From an uncultured Sphingomonadaceae bacterium (GTDB lineage: Bacteria; Pseudomonadota; Alphaproteobacteria; Sphingomonadales; Sphingomonadaceae), in NCBI GenBank assembly GCA_947494305.1, contig CANLUL010000004.1, positions 151,635 through 215,634 of the forward strand: a DNA stretch of 64,000 nt, given 5' to 3'. The notes beneath the pieces were generated by a model. That model was not told the DNA's origin. It did no database searches and was given only the letters and a program-made list of their open reading frames with translations. This document shows positions 33,900-42,671 of this stretch, piece after piece; the first letter of the stretch is position 1, and every line of letters begins with the position of its first letter. The position numbers and the translations under genes are program-made.

Positions 33900-35756
33900 A
33901 TGGTCGCTACAATTATTGAGACGAACAACTCGCCGTTTGAGAAAATTGACATTGATCCGGTGACCCTGGACATTATCGAGAACGCACTCCGCAACGCTAG
34001 AATTGAAATGGATGCGACATTGGTGCGCACGGCTATGTCTCCGGGTATCCGGGAACAAGGGGATGCATTCCCGCTCATTGCCGATCATAATGGCAAGATG
34101 ATTGTCGGTCAGTTTGGTAGTTTTATTGACGGTTTTTTGAGTCAATATGATGGGACACTGGAAGACGGGGATATGATCTTTCTATCAGATCCCTATAGCT
34201 GCGACGGTGCGGTTAGTCACAATAATGACTGGCTCGTTCTGCTCCCGATATTCAAGGATGGCAGGCTGATTGCCTTTACCGCAATGTTTGGACATCAATC
34301 TGATATTGGCGGTAAAGTCGTTGGTTCGATGCCGATTGATGCCAAATCGATATTTGAAGAAGGTGTTCGCATTCCACCCGTAAAAATTTGGAAAAAGGGT
34401 GAGTATAACGAAGACTTGATCAAGCTCGTCATGCACCAGACCCGCAAACCAGATTGGTGTCAGGCCGATCTCAACGCGATCATAGCATCATGCCGCGTCG
34501 CTGCCCGTCGTGTCATCGAAATGGCGGATCGTTTCGGCGATGATATTTATGTCTCAGCAACTCAGGAACTTTTGGCTCGCAATCACCGCGCAATGAAAAC
34601 CCTGATCGGCGAAGCTATTGGCGAAGAACCGGTTAGCTTTGAAGATTATATTTGCGACGATGGCATCGGCGCGGGTCCTTATAAAATCAAATGTACAATG
34701 TGGCGTGAAGACGGAAAAGTCATACTCGATTTCGAAGGGACTGATCCGCAAAGCCAAGCATCGATCAACTTCTTCCTCAATGAAAATATGTTCAAGATGT
34801 TCTTCGGCATCTACATGATCATGGTTTTTGATCCGCAGATATTATTCAACGACGGGTTTTACGATCTAATCGATGTACGCATTCCGGAAGGGTCTCTACT
34901 CAAGCCGAAGTTTCCAGCTGCTCTGTCAGGACGCACCCATGCGCTGGGACGTATTTTTGATATTCTGGGCGGCCTACTAGGTCAGAAAACACCCGAGTTT
35001 CTTAATGCAGCTGGCTTCTCATCATCGCCGCACCTTTTTTATTCCGGCAATGATAAAAATGGTGATTGGTTTCAGTTGTTCCAGATTGGCTTTGGCGGCA
35101 TTCCCGGAAGACCATTAGGAGATGGCCCCGACGGCCATTCGCTTTGGCCTGGCTTTACCAATGTGCCAAACGAATTTCTGGAACGTTATTTCCCGCTAAG
35201 GATCGAGAGATATGAAACGGAACCGGATAGCGGCGGAGCTGGCCTTCACCGCGGCGGCAATGGAATTCATCTCACATATAGATTCCTCGCTTCCGGAACA
35301 ATTTCAATTCACGATGACCGCTGGTTTGTTCCACCTTGGGGCGTGAATGGTGGTCAACCAGGCGAGCGGGCACGTAAAGTCCTAGAAAAAGAAGATGGCT
35401 CGACCACGATTATCGGCAACAAGGTCGAAGACGTTCATGTGGAAGAGGGCGATCAGTTACATTTTGTCACCTGGGGCGGTGGAGGCTGGGGCAATCCGTT
35501 GGAACGGGATCCAGCGCTGGTAAAACTGGAAATAGCACAAGGGCTTCTGACTGATAATGGTGCCCGCGATTATGGGGTCGTCATCTCTAAAGATGGCAGC
35601 GTCGACAATGTTGCAACGGAAGCGTTGCGAACAAAAATGGCAGCTGAAATTCCGAACAGCGACAGTCCGTTCAATTTTGGACCCGATATCGAAACGCTTC
35701 GATCCAATTGTGTAGAGGAAACAGGGCTACCCGCCCCGACACAACCAAGCTATTAG
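33900..35756 (+). CDS. Hydantoinase/oxoprolinase subunit B (HyuB-type)
   Basis: The 618-residue B subunit begins at ATG 33900, right after GGAGGG (33886-33891) and one base after the A-subunit stop. Landmarks are the N-terminal DPVTLDIIENALRNARIEMD, the metal-site-like segments NDPY-type LSDPYSCDGAVSHNNDW and GHQSDIGGKVVGSMP, and the C-terminal GGGGWGNPLERDP. It contains the metal-dependent catalytic site in related hydantoinases and carboxylases. It must act with HyuA of 31841-33898. The histidine in the usual N-D-P-Y...G-G-x-H loop is replaced by the longer SHNNDW sequence, a common variant that I cannot interpret further. Confidence 0.91.
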   Translation: MVATIIETNNSPFEKIDIDPVTLDIIENALRNARIEMDATLVRTAMSPGIREQGDAFPLIADHNGKMIVGQFGSFIDGFLSQYDGTLEDGDMIFLSDPYSCDGAVSHNNDWLVLLPIFKDGRLIAFTAMFGHQSDIGGKVVGSMPIDAKSIFEEGVRIPPVKIWKKGEYNEDLIKLVMHQTRKPDWCQADLNAIIASCRVAARRVIEMADRFGDDIYVSATQELLARNHRAMKTLIGEAIGEEPVSFEDYICDDGIGAGPYKIKCTMWREDGKVILDFEGTDPQSQASINFFLNENMFKMFFGIYMIMVFDPQILFNDGFYDLIDVRIPEGSLLKPKFPAALSGRTHALGRIFDILGGLLGQKTPEFLNAAGFSSSPHLFYSGNDKNGDWFQLFQIGFGGIPGRPLGDGPDGHSLWPGFTNVPNEFLERYFPLRIERYETEPDSGGAGLHRGGNGIHLTYRFLASGTISIHDDRWFVPPWGVNGGQPGERARKVLEKEDGSTTIIGNKVEDVHVEEGDQLHFVTWGGGGWGNPLERDPALVKLEIAQGLLTDNGARDYGVVISKDGSVDNVATEALRTKMAAEIPNSDSPFNFGPDIETLRSNCVEETGLPAPTQPSY

Positions 35757-35762
35757 CCCTTT

Positions 35763-36524
35763 ATGTGTATTGTAGCAGTTGCCTGGAAGTATCACCCGCA
35801 TTGGAAAATGGTGGCGCTGGGTAATCGCGATGAATTGCATGCGCGGCCAGCAACACCGATTGCGCGATGGAAGGATCAGAACCATCTAATTGCGGGGCAA
35901 GATGTGCAGGCCGGAGGAACATGGCTAGGCATATCTGAGCAGGGACGATTTGCAGTCGTCACGAATGTGACTCAATCCTCGCCACCAGAACCCAAGGCCG
36001 CCTCACGCGGCACGCTATTGAAAGATTTCTTGAGCGGTGATGGTCAATATGCGCATCTGGATCATGTGGACTTTTCCAGTTTCAATCCGTTCAATCTTCT
36101 CACTATTTCCGGGAACTCTGCGACACTGGTGTCGAATCAAAGTGACCAGGTTCACCAAGAGTTAAATTCCGGTATCTACGGCTTGTCCAATGGGCAATTG
36201 GACAAGCCATGGGAAAAATCCGCGCATCTCGATCAATCCTTGAAAAGTTGGTTGTCCAAAGATTCAAAAAATTTTGGAGAGCTTCTGTCAAAATTGGAAG
36301 ATCGGAAGCCATTTGGCGCTCAAGGAGAAATCACAGATAACTCGAGCGAGACCTTTCGGCCGGAGCATTCCTCCATTTTTATCAAGAACCCTATCTATGG
36401 TACGCGCTGCAGTTCTTTAGTTGCGGTTGATCATCAAGGAGTTGGAGTCTTCATAGAGCGGCGGTTTGACGAAAATGGGTTTCGCAGCGGCGAAACACAG
36501 ATTGATTTCTCTTGGCCCGACTAA
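35763..36524 (+). CDS. NRDE-family protein (TANGO2 homologue)
   Basis: This 253-residue protein has the NRDE signature MCIVAVAW then GNRDELHARPATP, which names the family that includes eukaryotic TANGO2. An N-terminal cysteine right after the initiator methionine gives it an Ntn-hydrolase look. The GGTWLGISEQGRFAVVTNV segment is also typical. Molecular function is unsettled; heme- and lipid-related roles have been proposed for TANGO2. It begins six bases after the HyuB stop and is probably co-transcribed with it, which may be incidental. It is not clearly part of the catabolic pathway. Confidence 0.88.
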   Translation: MCIVAVAWKYHPHWKMVALGNRDELHARPATPIARWKDQNHLIAGQDVQAGGTWLGISEQGRFAVVTNVTQSSPPEPKAASRGTLLKDFLSGDGQYAHLDHVDFSSFNPFNLLTISGNSATLVSNQSDQVHQELNSGIYGLSNGQLDKPWEKSAHLDQSLKSWLSKDSKNFGELLSKLEDRKPFGAQGEITDNSSETFRPEHSSIFIKNPIYGTRCSSLVAVDHQGVGVFIERRFDENGFRSGETQIDFSWPD

Positions 36525-36689
36525 GATTTTGCGCATCGGCCGCCTTGTTTAACCAAAATAGGCAAATTGGCTGTTAGGAATTCCATTGACATTTTTGTCA
36601 ATAACGGCAAAATCCCCGTTGCAATTAGAGACTGACTGCATTGGTTCTGCCCCTGGACCAAGAAATCGCAGCGGCCATAGGAGATAGAA

Positions 36690-38003
36690 ATGGCATCCGT
36701 TCCCGTAATCGACCTCGATAATCTGACAATCTCTCCAACTGCTGATGAAGCATTGGAAAATTATTATAAGAATAATCCACCGATTCAGGATGCCGATGCC
36801 AATCCATGGGATGTTAGCCGCGCCGACATTTACAGCAAGGACCTGTGGCGCAAACCATTTGCGGAAATGCGCGCCCAAGAGCCGATCAACAAGATTGAGG
36901 GCGGTGTGCACGGTGATTATTGGAATATCACCACCTACAAACCGATTCAGCATGTTGAAGCACTGCCTGATATCTTCTCTTCTGATGTCGAACAGGGTGG
37001 AATTACAATTGCTGATCCGGATTATGATCAAGATTTTCAACTCCCCATGTTCATTGCCATGGATCGTCCGAAACATACTGGTCAGCGGCGCACAGTAGCA
37101 CCCGCTTTCACTCCAACTGAAATGAAGCGGATGGAAGAAGAAATCAGGATGCGGACTGCCGAAGTTTTGGATAGCCTGCCCTGGGATGAGAAGTTCGACT
37201 GGGTTGATAAAGTATCGATCGAATTGACCACCGGGATGTTGGCCATCCTCTTCGGTTTCCCATGGGAAGATCGCCGGATGCTTACATTTTGGTCAGACTA
37301 TGCTGGGGATGTCGAACTGGCGGTGGCGGAAGAACTAACCGACCAACGCCGTCAAATCCTGCATGAAATGGGAGCTTATTTCCTCAAACTTTGGAACGAA
37401 CGGGTTGATGCAGAACCAACGCCGGACCTGATTTCCATGATGATCCATTCGGAACATATGAAAGATATGGATCATATGGAATTTATGGGCAATCTAGTCC
37501 TGCTGATTGTCGGTGGCAATGACACTACGCGTAACACCATGTCAGGTGTCGCTTGGGGACTCGGACAATTTCCTGAGCAACGTGCTAAATTGCAACAAAA
37601 CCCGGACCTCATCCCCAATGCTGTGCAGGAAATTATCCGCTGGCAAACACCGCTGGCCCATATGCGCAGAACCGCTTTGGAAGACTATGACCTGTTCGGA
37701 CATCAGATCAAAAAGGGCGATAAGGTTGTTATGTGGTATCTCTCCGCAAACCGCGATGAAGAGGTTTTCCCAGAAGCAGATAAGATCATTGTAGACCGCG
37801 AAAATGCGCGCCGTCACTTGGCATTTGGATATGGTATCCACCGTTGTGTCGGTGCCCGATTGGCTGAACTGCAAATTCGCATCTTGTTAGAGGAAATGCA
37901 CGAGCGCCGGATGCAGGTAAATCCGACCGGCAAAATGCGCCGTGTTCATGCCTGTTTTGTTCATGGATTCCGGGAAATGGAAGTCGAACTCACAAAATAT
38001 TGA
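36690..38003 (+). CDS. Cytochrome P450 of the CYP153 type
   Basis: The 437-residue soluble P450 shows the oxygen-binding I helix GGNDTTRNTMSG (about 275-286), the ExxR-type EIIRWQTPLAHMRRTALEDY (314 onward) and the heme loop FGYGIHRCVGARLAELQ with ligand Cys386. The DKVSIELTTGMLAILFGFPWEDRR region and the I-helix sequence are characteristic of CYP153, which hydroxylates the terminal carbon of alkanes and related chains. The start is ATG 36690 after GGAGATAGAA. No ferredoxin or ferredoxin reductase gene is adjacent, so electron partners must come from elsewhere. An upstream gap of 165 bases suggests its own promoter. Confidence 0.92.
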   Translation: MASVPVIDLDNLTISPTADEALENYYKNNPPIQDADANPWDVSRADIYSKDLWRKPFAEMRAQEPINKIEGGVHGDYWNITTYKPIQHVEALPDIFSSDVEQGGITIADPDYDQDFQLPMFIAMDRPKHTGQRRTVAPAFTPTEMKRMEEEIRMRTAEVLDSLPWDEKFDWVDKVSIELTTGMLAILFGFPWEDRRMLTFWSDYAGDVELAVAEELTDQRRQILHEMGAYFLKLWNERVDAEPTPDLISMMIHSEHMKDMDHMEFMGNLVLLIVGGNDTTRNTMSGVAWGLGQFPEQRAKLQQNPDLIPNAVQEIIRWQTPLAHMRRTALEDYDLFGHQIKKGDKVVMWYLSANRDEEVFPEADKIIVDRENARRHLAFGYGIHRCVGARLAELQIRILLEEMHERRMQVNPTGKMRRVHACFVHGFREMEVELTKY

Positions 38004-38099
38004 GAATATGTGCCGGGTCACCGCCCGTTCAGTCGCGATCTGTAACAATTCCGGCATCTCGCACGAATACCATGCGATAATCATTGTTGGAGCTTGAAT

Positions 38100-38609
38100 A
38101 TGGCCGTTTTGGATCGTCGGAAAATGCTGGGTGCAGGAATACTCGGCGTTGGTGTTTACGGCACAGCAACGCTTGCTGGCGCATTTGGCAATGCCAACGC
38201 AAAATCCGGCAAATCATTCAAGATCAAACACAGCACTGCCGAATGGAAGAAACGGTTAGGTCCAGCACGCTACCGGATTATGCGCTTGGAAGGCACAGAA
38301 CGTCCCTATTCAAGCCCCTTGGACAAAGAGAAACGGGCGGGTGTCTTTGCCTGTGCCGGCTGCAATCTAGGTCTGTACAGTTCAAAAACCAAATTTGATA
38401 GCCGAACAGGTTGGCCTAGTTTTTGGGCGCCGATTGCCAGTAACCGCATCGGAAAATCCACCGATCATAAGATTGGTTACCCGCGTACGGAAGTTCATTG
38501 TGCAAGATGTGGCGGCCATTTGGGACATATCTTCAATGACGGTCCGCGGCCAACCGGCAAGCGCCACTGCATCAATGGATTATCGCTTAAATTTATTCCA
38601 GCCAGTTAA
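38100..38609 (+). CDS. msrB: Peptide-methionine (R)-S-oxide reductase MsrB with Tat leader
   Basis: This 169-residue MsrB repairs methionine-R-sulfoxide. The two CxxC pairs that bind structural zinc are FACAGC and VHCARC, and the catalytic cysteine lies in RHCINGLSLKF; the GWPSFW and HLGHIFNDGP signatures are intact. The N-terminus LDRRKMLGAGILGVG is a twin-arginine leader, so the enzyme is predicted to be exported folded to the periplasm, unlike cytoplasmic MsrB. I chose ATG 38100 over the TTG at 38094. The resolving cysteine present in many MsrBs is not evident in the central loop. It follows the P450 by about 100 bases. Confidence 0.93.
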   Translation: MAVLDRRKMLGAGILGVGVYGTATLAGAFGNANAKSGKSFKIKHSTAEWKKRLGPARYRIMRLEGTERPYSSPLDKEKRAGVFACAGCNLGLYSSKTKFDSRTGWPSFWAPIASNRIGKSTDHKIGYPRTEVHCARCGGHLGHIFNDGPRPTGKRHCINGLSLKFIPAS

Positions 38610-38618
38610 GCTGATGCA

Positions 38619-38990
38619 CTAGGGAGCTTGGACCTGTTCCCAGAGTTCGATCTTGACACCATCACAATCAATTAGCCACGCAAACTTGCCATAGCCTTCA
38701 TCGACTTCATCAAGGATATCAATCCCTTTGGCTCTTAGTTCTTTGGTAAAACCGGAAAGATCGTCAACCCTTAGGTTAATCATGAACTTTGCCTCACTTG
38801 GCTTCATGTAATCGGTATCTTCGCTAAAATGGCTAATCAGGCTGTATGGATCATCACCACTTTCTTCAGACCATTTCAGCATCGGACCATATTCACCGTC
38901 CAATCCCAGATTTTCTTTGTACCATTTGCGCGTTGCCGCTGGATCCTTCACAACGTGAAAAACCCCACCTAGTCCGGTGACCCTTGCCAT
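38619..38990 (-). CDS. VOC-family (glyoxalase/bleomycin resistance) protein
   Basis: This 123-residue protein has the paired beta-alpha-beta-beta-beta pattern of the vicinal-oxygen-chelate fold: LGGVFHVVKDPAATRKWYKE at the start and DVDEGYGKFAWLIDCDGVKI near the end. The H, E pair (His11 and the C-terminal Glu in KIELWEQ) fits metal ligands. The start is ATG 38990, following GGAGAG by six bases, not the ATG at 39002. It stands alone and converges on msrB. Function may be a lyase, isomerase or resistance protein; nothing in the context decides. Confidence 0.85.
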   Translation of the reverse strand: MARVTGLGGVFHVVKDPAATRKWYKENLGLDGEYGPMLKWSEESGDDPYSLISHFSEDTDYMKPSEAKFMINLRVDDLSGFTKELRAKGIDILDEVDEGYGKFAWLIDCDGVKIELWEQVQAP

Positions 38991-39045
38991 TTTGCTCTCC
39001 ATGGTTCTTATTTTTTATGCGACCATGGGGTTTCTGTAGCACATT

Positions 39046-40830
39046 TTACATTTCATTTTCGAATGTTTTTGGCACAATTCTCCATATTTTCAGGCCACTG
39101 TCCCGCAAATGCACAGATTGCAACCATTTGGGAACGGCTTTTTTTTGAAGAGATGCAGACAGGCCCTCTGGCTGTAACCGGGCATAAACCTTAAGTTCTG
39201 CCTCATTTTCACAGAGAATTATATAACGTATGTTGCGATTTTGAAGCAATTTTCTGGCTTCATTTTGCGGTTTGGTAAAAATATATATTTGATCTGCCAT
39301 CGCCTTATCATTGCGATGATGGCTCGTGGCCAAAACGCTGTGCGATGTTGATACCAGTATTTCGGGCCCAAAATCTAATGGTGCCATAATGGTCGTCTGC
39401 GGCAAGGCGTTCAGCCTTTCTATCGATGCCGAAGAATCACAGGATGGTGCATCGCCAACCACAGCCAGTTTTTCTTGCTCTTGTTCCGCACTATCATCAA
39501 ACGCATTTATGATACCCAATGCCAATGGACCGGGAAGTATCAGAAGCATAACGGAAACCGTTGCCAGGATACGTGCAGGTGGGCTTGCAATTTCTCGCGC
39601 AGCCTTAAAACCATGATACACCGCCCAAGCGATCAAAGGCAAAGCATATGCGGCGGCGACCGATGACGCACGCAGGACAAAGATTGAAACGATAAGTGCC
39701 CACAAAAATGCATAAGTAATCAGAAAGAATTTTTGCCGATCGAAACTATCTGAACGGCGCGACCATATGAATAAAAGGCTTCCCAAACCGACGATGATCG
39801 AACCACCAAACAGATTCATTACCTCACTCATAGGCTGGTCCCAAATCGGCAATCCCTCGTTGACACTGACCAACCAGGTATCGCGGACCAGCGGATCAAT
39901 ATCGGCAAAAGCACTTCCGATACACTGCGGTGCGCTAAACCACATCGCAAACAGTGCCAATGTACCCGCGATGACCAAAGCAACTATTCGGATTCCGATT
40001 GCTTGCGGAGAATAATGGATGGTGGGTAATATGATCGCAGCACCTGCGCCACAGGCCAACAGATGCGCTGGAGACATGGCATCACAATAGTTGATCAATG
40101 CATCTATACCGCCCTGAGAACCCCAAAACAGAGCGAGGCTGGTCAATAGAAACGAAATCAATGTCCAAAACAGTCGGTCGCCCTGCTCCAGCAGTACCGA
40201 CCAACGCCATGCCAACAGGGCAATGAACCCAATGGTCAGCGGCAATCCTTCCATCGAAATGGACAACCACAACGCTAAGCCAGCACCCAAGACCAATCCA
40301 GCATTGCGCTTATTTGGCCAAAACATGGTCCAAAGAGCGACAAGTGCTAGTACGATCTGCCAACCATGATGGTCTATTCGCATAGGTCTGAGTTGTGCGA
40401 CTACCGGCACAGCCGTCGCGGTTAATGCAGCAGCCAATATAGCGATCTGCCGGTCAAATAGCTCTCCGGTTATTTTCAAAACCAACCACATCACACAGAG
40501 CAGTCCCATGAGTGGAACGATTGTCATCGCGGCGGATTCTGCAGCCGCGACGCCCATTAACGGGGTCAATAATATCATAACCAACGCAAGTGGTACTTCG
40601 ATCCAGCGCGTCCAGTGCATCGGCTGACTATCGGGATCGGCAATACGGTATTGGGTTGTATCAAACCAGCTTTGACCTGCCAACCAGTCGCGGATCTGCA
40701 CTTGGCGCAACTGATCATCCGGACCCCAACCGATCCCGGATGCAATTTGATCACGGCCGACAAAGATCATGACTGCGCAGACTGCCAGCCAAATCAAAAC
40801 AATTGATAGATTACCCTTTAAGCGTTGCAT
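39046..40830 (-). CDS. GT-C-type integral membrane protein (possible glycosyltransferase)
   Basis: This 594-residue protein has about 12 hydrophobic segments followed by a C-terminal soluble domain of about 130 residues. An acidic N-terminal loop carries GPDDQLRQVQIRDWLAGQSW and then PMHWTRW, the DD-x(n)-R pattern seen in STT3/PMT-like GT-C glycosyltransferases that use polyprenyl-phosphate sugars. A second loop with MRIDHHGWQI is also typical of this sphingomonad family. It is the last gene of a four-gene minus operon (44255-39046), three bases after the transferase gene upstream. Transfer of a sugar to an envelope lipid or glycan is likely; donor and acceptor are unknown. Confidence 0.75.
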   Translation of the reverse strand: MQRLKGNLSIVLIWLAVCAVMIFVGRDQIASGIGWGPDDQLRQVQIRDWLAGQSWFDTTQYRIADPDSQPMHWTRWIEVPLALVMILLTPLMGVAAAESAAMTIVPLMGLLCVMWLVLKITGELFDRQIAILAAALTATAVPVVAQLRPMRIDHHGWQIVLALVALWTMFWPNKRNAGLVLGAGLALWLSISMEGLPLTIGFIALLAWRWSVLLEQGDRLFWTLISFLLTSLALFWGSQGGIDALINYCDAMSPAHLLACGAGAAIILPTIHYSPQAIGIRIVALVIAGTLALFAMWFSAPQCIGSAFADIDPLVRDTWLVSVNEGLPIWDQPMSEVMNLFGGSIIVGLGSLLFIWSRRSDSFDRQKFFLITYAFLWALIVSIFVLRASSVAAAYALPLIAWAVYHGFKAAREIASPPARILATVSVMLLILPGPLALGIINAFDDSAEQEQEKLAVVGDAPSCDSSASIERLNALPQTTIMAPLDFGPEILVSTSHSVLATSHHRNDKAMADQIYIFTKPQNEARKLLQNRNIRYIILCENEAELKVYARLQPEGLSASLQKKAVPKWLQSVHLRDSGLKIWRIVPKTFENEM

Positions 40831-40833
40831 CGC

Positions 40834-42207
40834 TTACCCCTTAGGCTTGGTATTACCTTTGGCCTTTAGGTAAAGCCACGGAACATGCTCAGGGTCAAAC
40901 TGAGAACGGTGATGACGGTCAAAATATGGAGGCATATGATCACCCACCAAAAGGATATCTGCATCTGGAAAGTCTTTGGCGGTAATTTCGTTGACTAGCG
41001 CAGCATCAATATCATCAAAAATTGCAAACTGACGACAAATCATGGGAAATTCCTTAGCCAGTGCTGGCGAAACGCGCTCGCAATCCTCTACGTTCAAATT
41101 TAACCCTGGCGGAACCGGCAAGTGAGCATTTAGAGTCAACCAGTATAGAAACGTCGGCTCCTTGGCATTTTTAAGGTTCTCAGCGAGCAGCTTTGGTACC
41201 TGTCGGTCACAGGCACCTGCAAACACCCCGCCGCACCATTCTGCGCCACGTTTTTGAAGTTCCGGCCAAAATTCTCGCGTTTCAAACCCGATATTGGGAT
41301 ACCATTGATCGCGTTTGAAAAATGCGCCTTCAAAGCTATGCATGGCATGGGTTGCGTAACCTTTTCCAGACAGCATAGCAGGCAAGCAATTTAGTTTTGC
41401 CGCATCCGCAGCATCCAGCAACTCATAATAATCGCCCCAAGCACCACACATCTCACGAAACTCACCTGATGTAGTGCTGTTATAGTAGAGACTGGTCCCC
41501 TGACTGACATCATATTTCGCCTGAATTGCACTATTGTCATAATAAGCAAAAAGCTTATCTGACATCGCCCTATTATCCTTGGGAACGCCAAGTGACTCTA
41601 CCATGATTAGAACCAGATGCCGCTTACCATCGGCGCGCAACGCAAATCCGCTTTTCTTCACTGCTGATTCAAAGTTGGCACCAACGGGAGCAGCTCGGAA
41701 GTAATGGCCGCGCATGCCCTGACCCATCAGATGATCGACGCCGACCAGTCCAAATATCAGCGCGCCCGCAAACAAAATATGCGCTGGTTTGGTAAAATTT
41801 GTATCGCGCTTGAGAAGGAACCAGCTTGCGATCAATATACCGACTACAAACACGGTCGCGGCAATATATTCCATAGAATTGGAAGGTTGGATTTCGGCAA
41901 AAAACTGAAGCGAATAGAGCAAACTATCCATCGCAAGATTGAATAGTCCAGCAACAAAGGAGAATACAGACAATAGTATGATAGTTGCAAAAGCCAGCCA
42001 CTGTACAAAGCGCGGCATGCGTTTCACAATCAAGCCAACAAAGCCAGCAACCGCTATTTCCAAATAGCGCGGAGGTGCACCTACAAACCACATCGCCATA
42101 AACGGCAGATTGGCGAGCAAGATCCATACCAGCGACCAATCAAGAAATTTTCGAAATTCCACATTTGGGAAGGCTGGTTTGACCGCCCTTTCTATGGTTG
42201 CATCCAT
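40834..42207 (-). CDS. Alkaline-phosphatase-fold membrane transferase (sulfatase family)
   Basis: This 457-residue protein has about five N-terminal membrane segments and a periplasmic alkaline-phosphatase-superfamily domain. That domain begins with LVLIMVESLGVPKDNR (metal-binding Glu), has a Thr nucleophile region YYNSTTSGEFREMCG, and ends with DADILLVGDHMPP, the DH metal ligands. The layout is that of phosphoethanolamine, phosphoglycerol or lipoteichoic-acid-synthase-like transferases. I chose ATG 42207 over the TTG at 42216; neither has a strong ribosome site. It lies between the GtrA-like and GT-C genes, so it probably decorates the glycan or lipid made by that operon. Confidence 0.85.
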   Translation of the reverse strand: MDATIERAVKPAFPNVEFRKFLDWSLVWILLANLPFMAMWFVGAPPRYLEIAVAGFVGLIVKRMPRFVQWLAFATIILLSVFSFVAGLFNLAMDSLLYSLQFFAEIQPSNSMEYIAATVFVVGILIASWFLLKRDTNFTKPAHILFAGALIFGLVGVDHLMGQGMRGHYFRAAPVGANFESAVKKSGFALRADGKRHLVLIMVESLGVPKDNRAMSDKLFAYYDNSAIQAKYDVSQGTSLYYNSTTSGEFREMCGAWGDYYELLDAADAAKLNCLPAMLSGKGYATHAMHSFEGAFFKRDQWYPNIGFETREFWPELQKRGAEWCGGVFAGACDRQVPKLLAENLKNAKEPTFLYWLTLNAHLPVPPGLNLNVEDCERVSPALAKEFPMICRQFAIFDDIDAALVNEITAKDFPDADILLVGDHMPPYFDRHHRSQFDPEHVPWLYLKAKGNTKPKG

Positions 42208-42212
42208 AAAAC

Positions 42213-42665
42213 TCAACGAAACACCCCGTATCTTCGGGTCAGGTATACGGCAAAAAAACTAACGAACACGGCGGCGCCCTTTGCCAAAACAGGCAATGCA
42301 CCCAGTTCCGTTAGCCAGCTGACGATACTGACGGTGATACCAAGGCCCAAGATAGCAGTCCCGATGAAACCCAAACGTTGCAGTTGCAGCGCCGCCCCAT
42401 CACGGGTCTTACCTGGAAAAACGAAACTGGAGGAAATCAACCAATGTACGACAATTCCCGCGCTGTAGCCGACTGCCGATGAGATTCCTGGATCAAACAT
42501 GAAGGCGACCAGAACCATGAAGAGAGCGACATCAAAAGCCAGGCTGACAATGCTTGCCAGTAAATAGCGCGTGATGGAAAAACGGTTCAGAAAAGCAAGC
42601 GGGCCGGGCAAAACCCCAACCCATGTGCCGACGATTGACCGTCTATCCTGTCCGCTGCGTTCCAT
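42213..42665 (-). CDS. GtrA-family membrane protein
   Basis: At 150 residues with four predicted membrane helices, this has the GtrA pattern: RYLLASIVSLAFDVALFMVL, then HWLISSSFVFPGK and a closing YLTRRYGVFR. GtrA-type proteins are thought to flip polyprenyl-phosphate-linked sugars across the inner membrane or to assist the transferase. It is encoded between the FAD oxidoreductase and the phosphatase-fold transferase, with gaps of six and five bases, so the four genes should be co-transcribed. The start is ATG 42665. Confidence 0.88.
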   Translation of the reverse strand: MERSGQDRRSIVGTWVGVLPGPLAFLNRFSITRYLLASIVSLAFDVALFMVLVAFMFDPGISSAVGYSAGIVVHWLISSSFVFPGKTRDGAALQLQRLGFIGTAILGLGITVSIVSWLTELGALPVLAKGAAVFVSFFAVYLTRRYGVFR

Positions 42666-42671
42666 CGCCGG

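Noticed and set aside
31841..35756. A defined hydantoinase or acetone carboxylase
   Set aside because: The HyuA/HyuB family covers several reactions and the sequence alone does not separate them; only the family is called.
36549..37076. 175-codon open frame on the minus strand
   Set aside because: It overlaps the P450 gene and its promoter gap antisense; the translation is unlike any family and the P450 is unambiguous.
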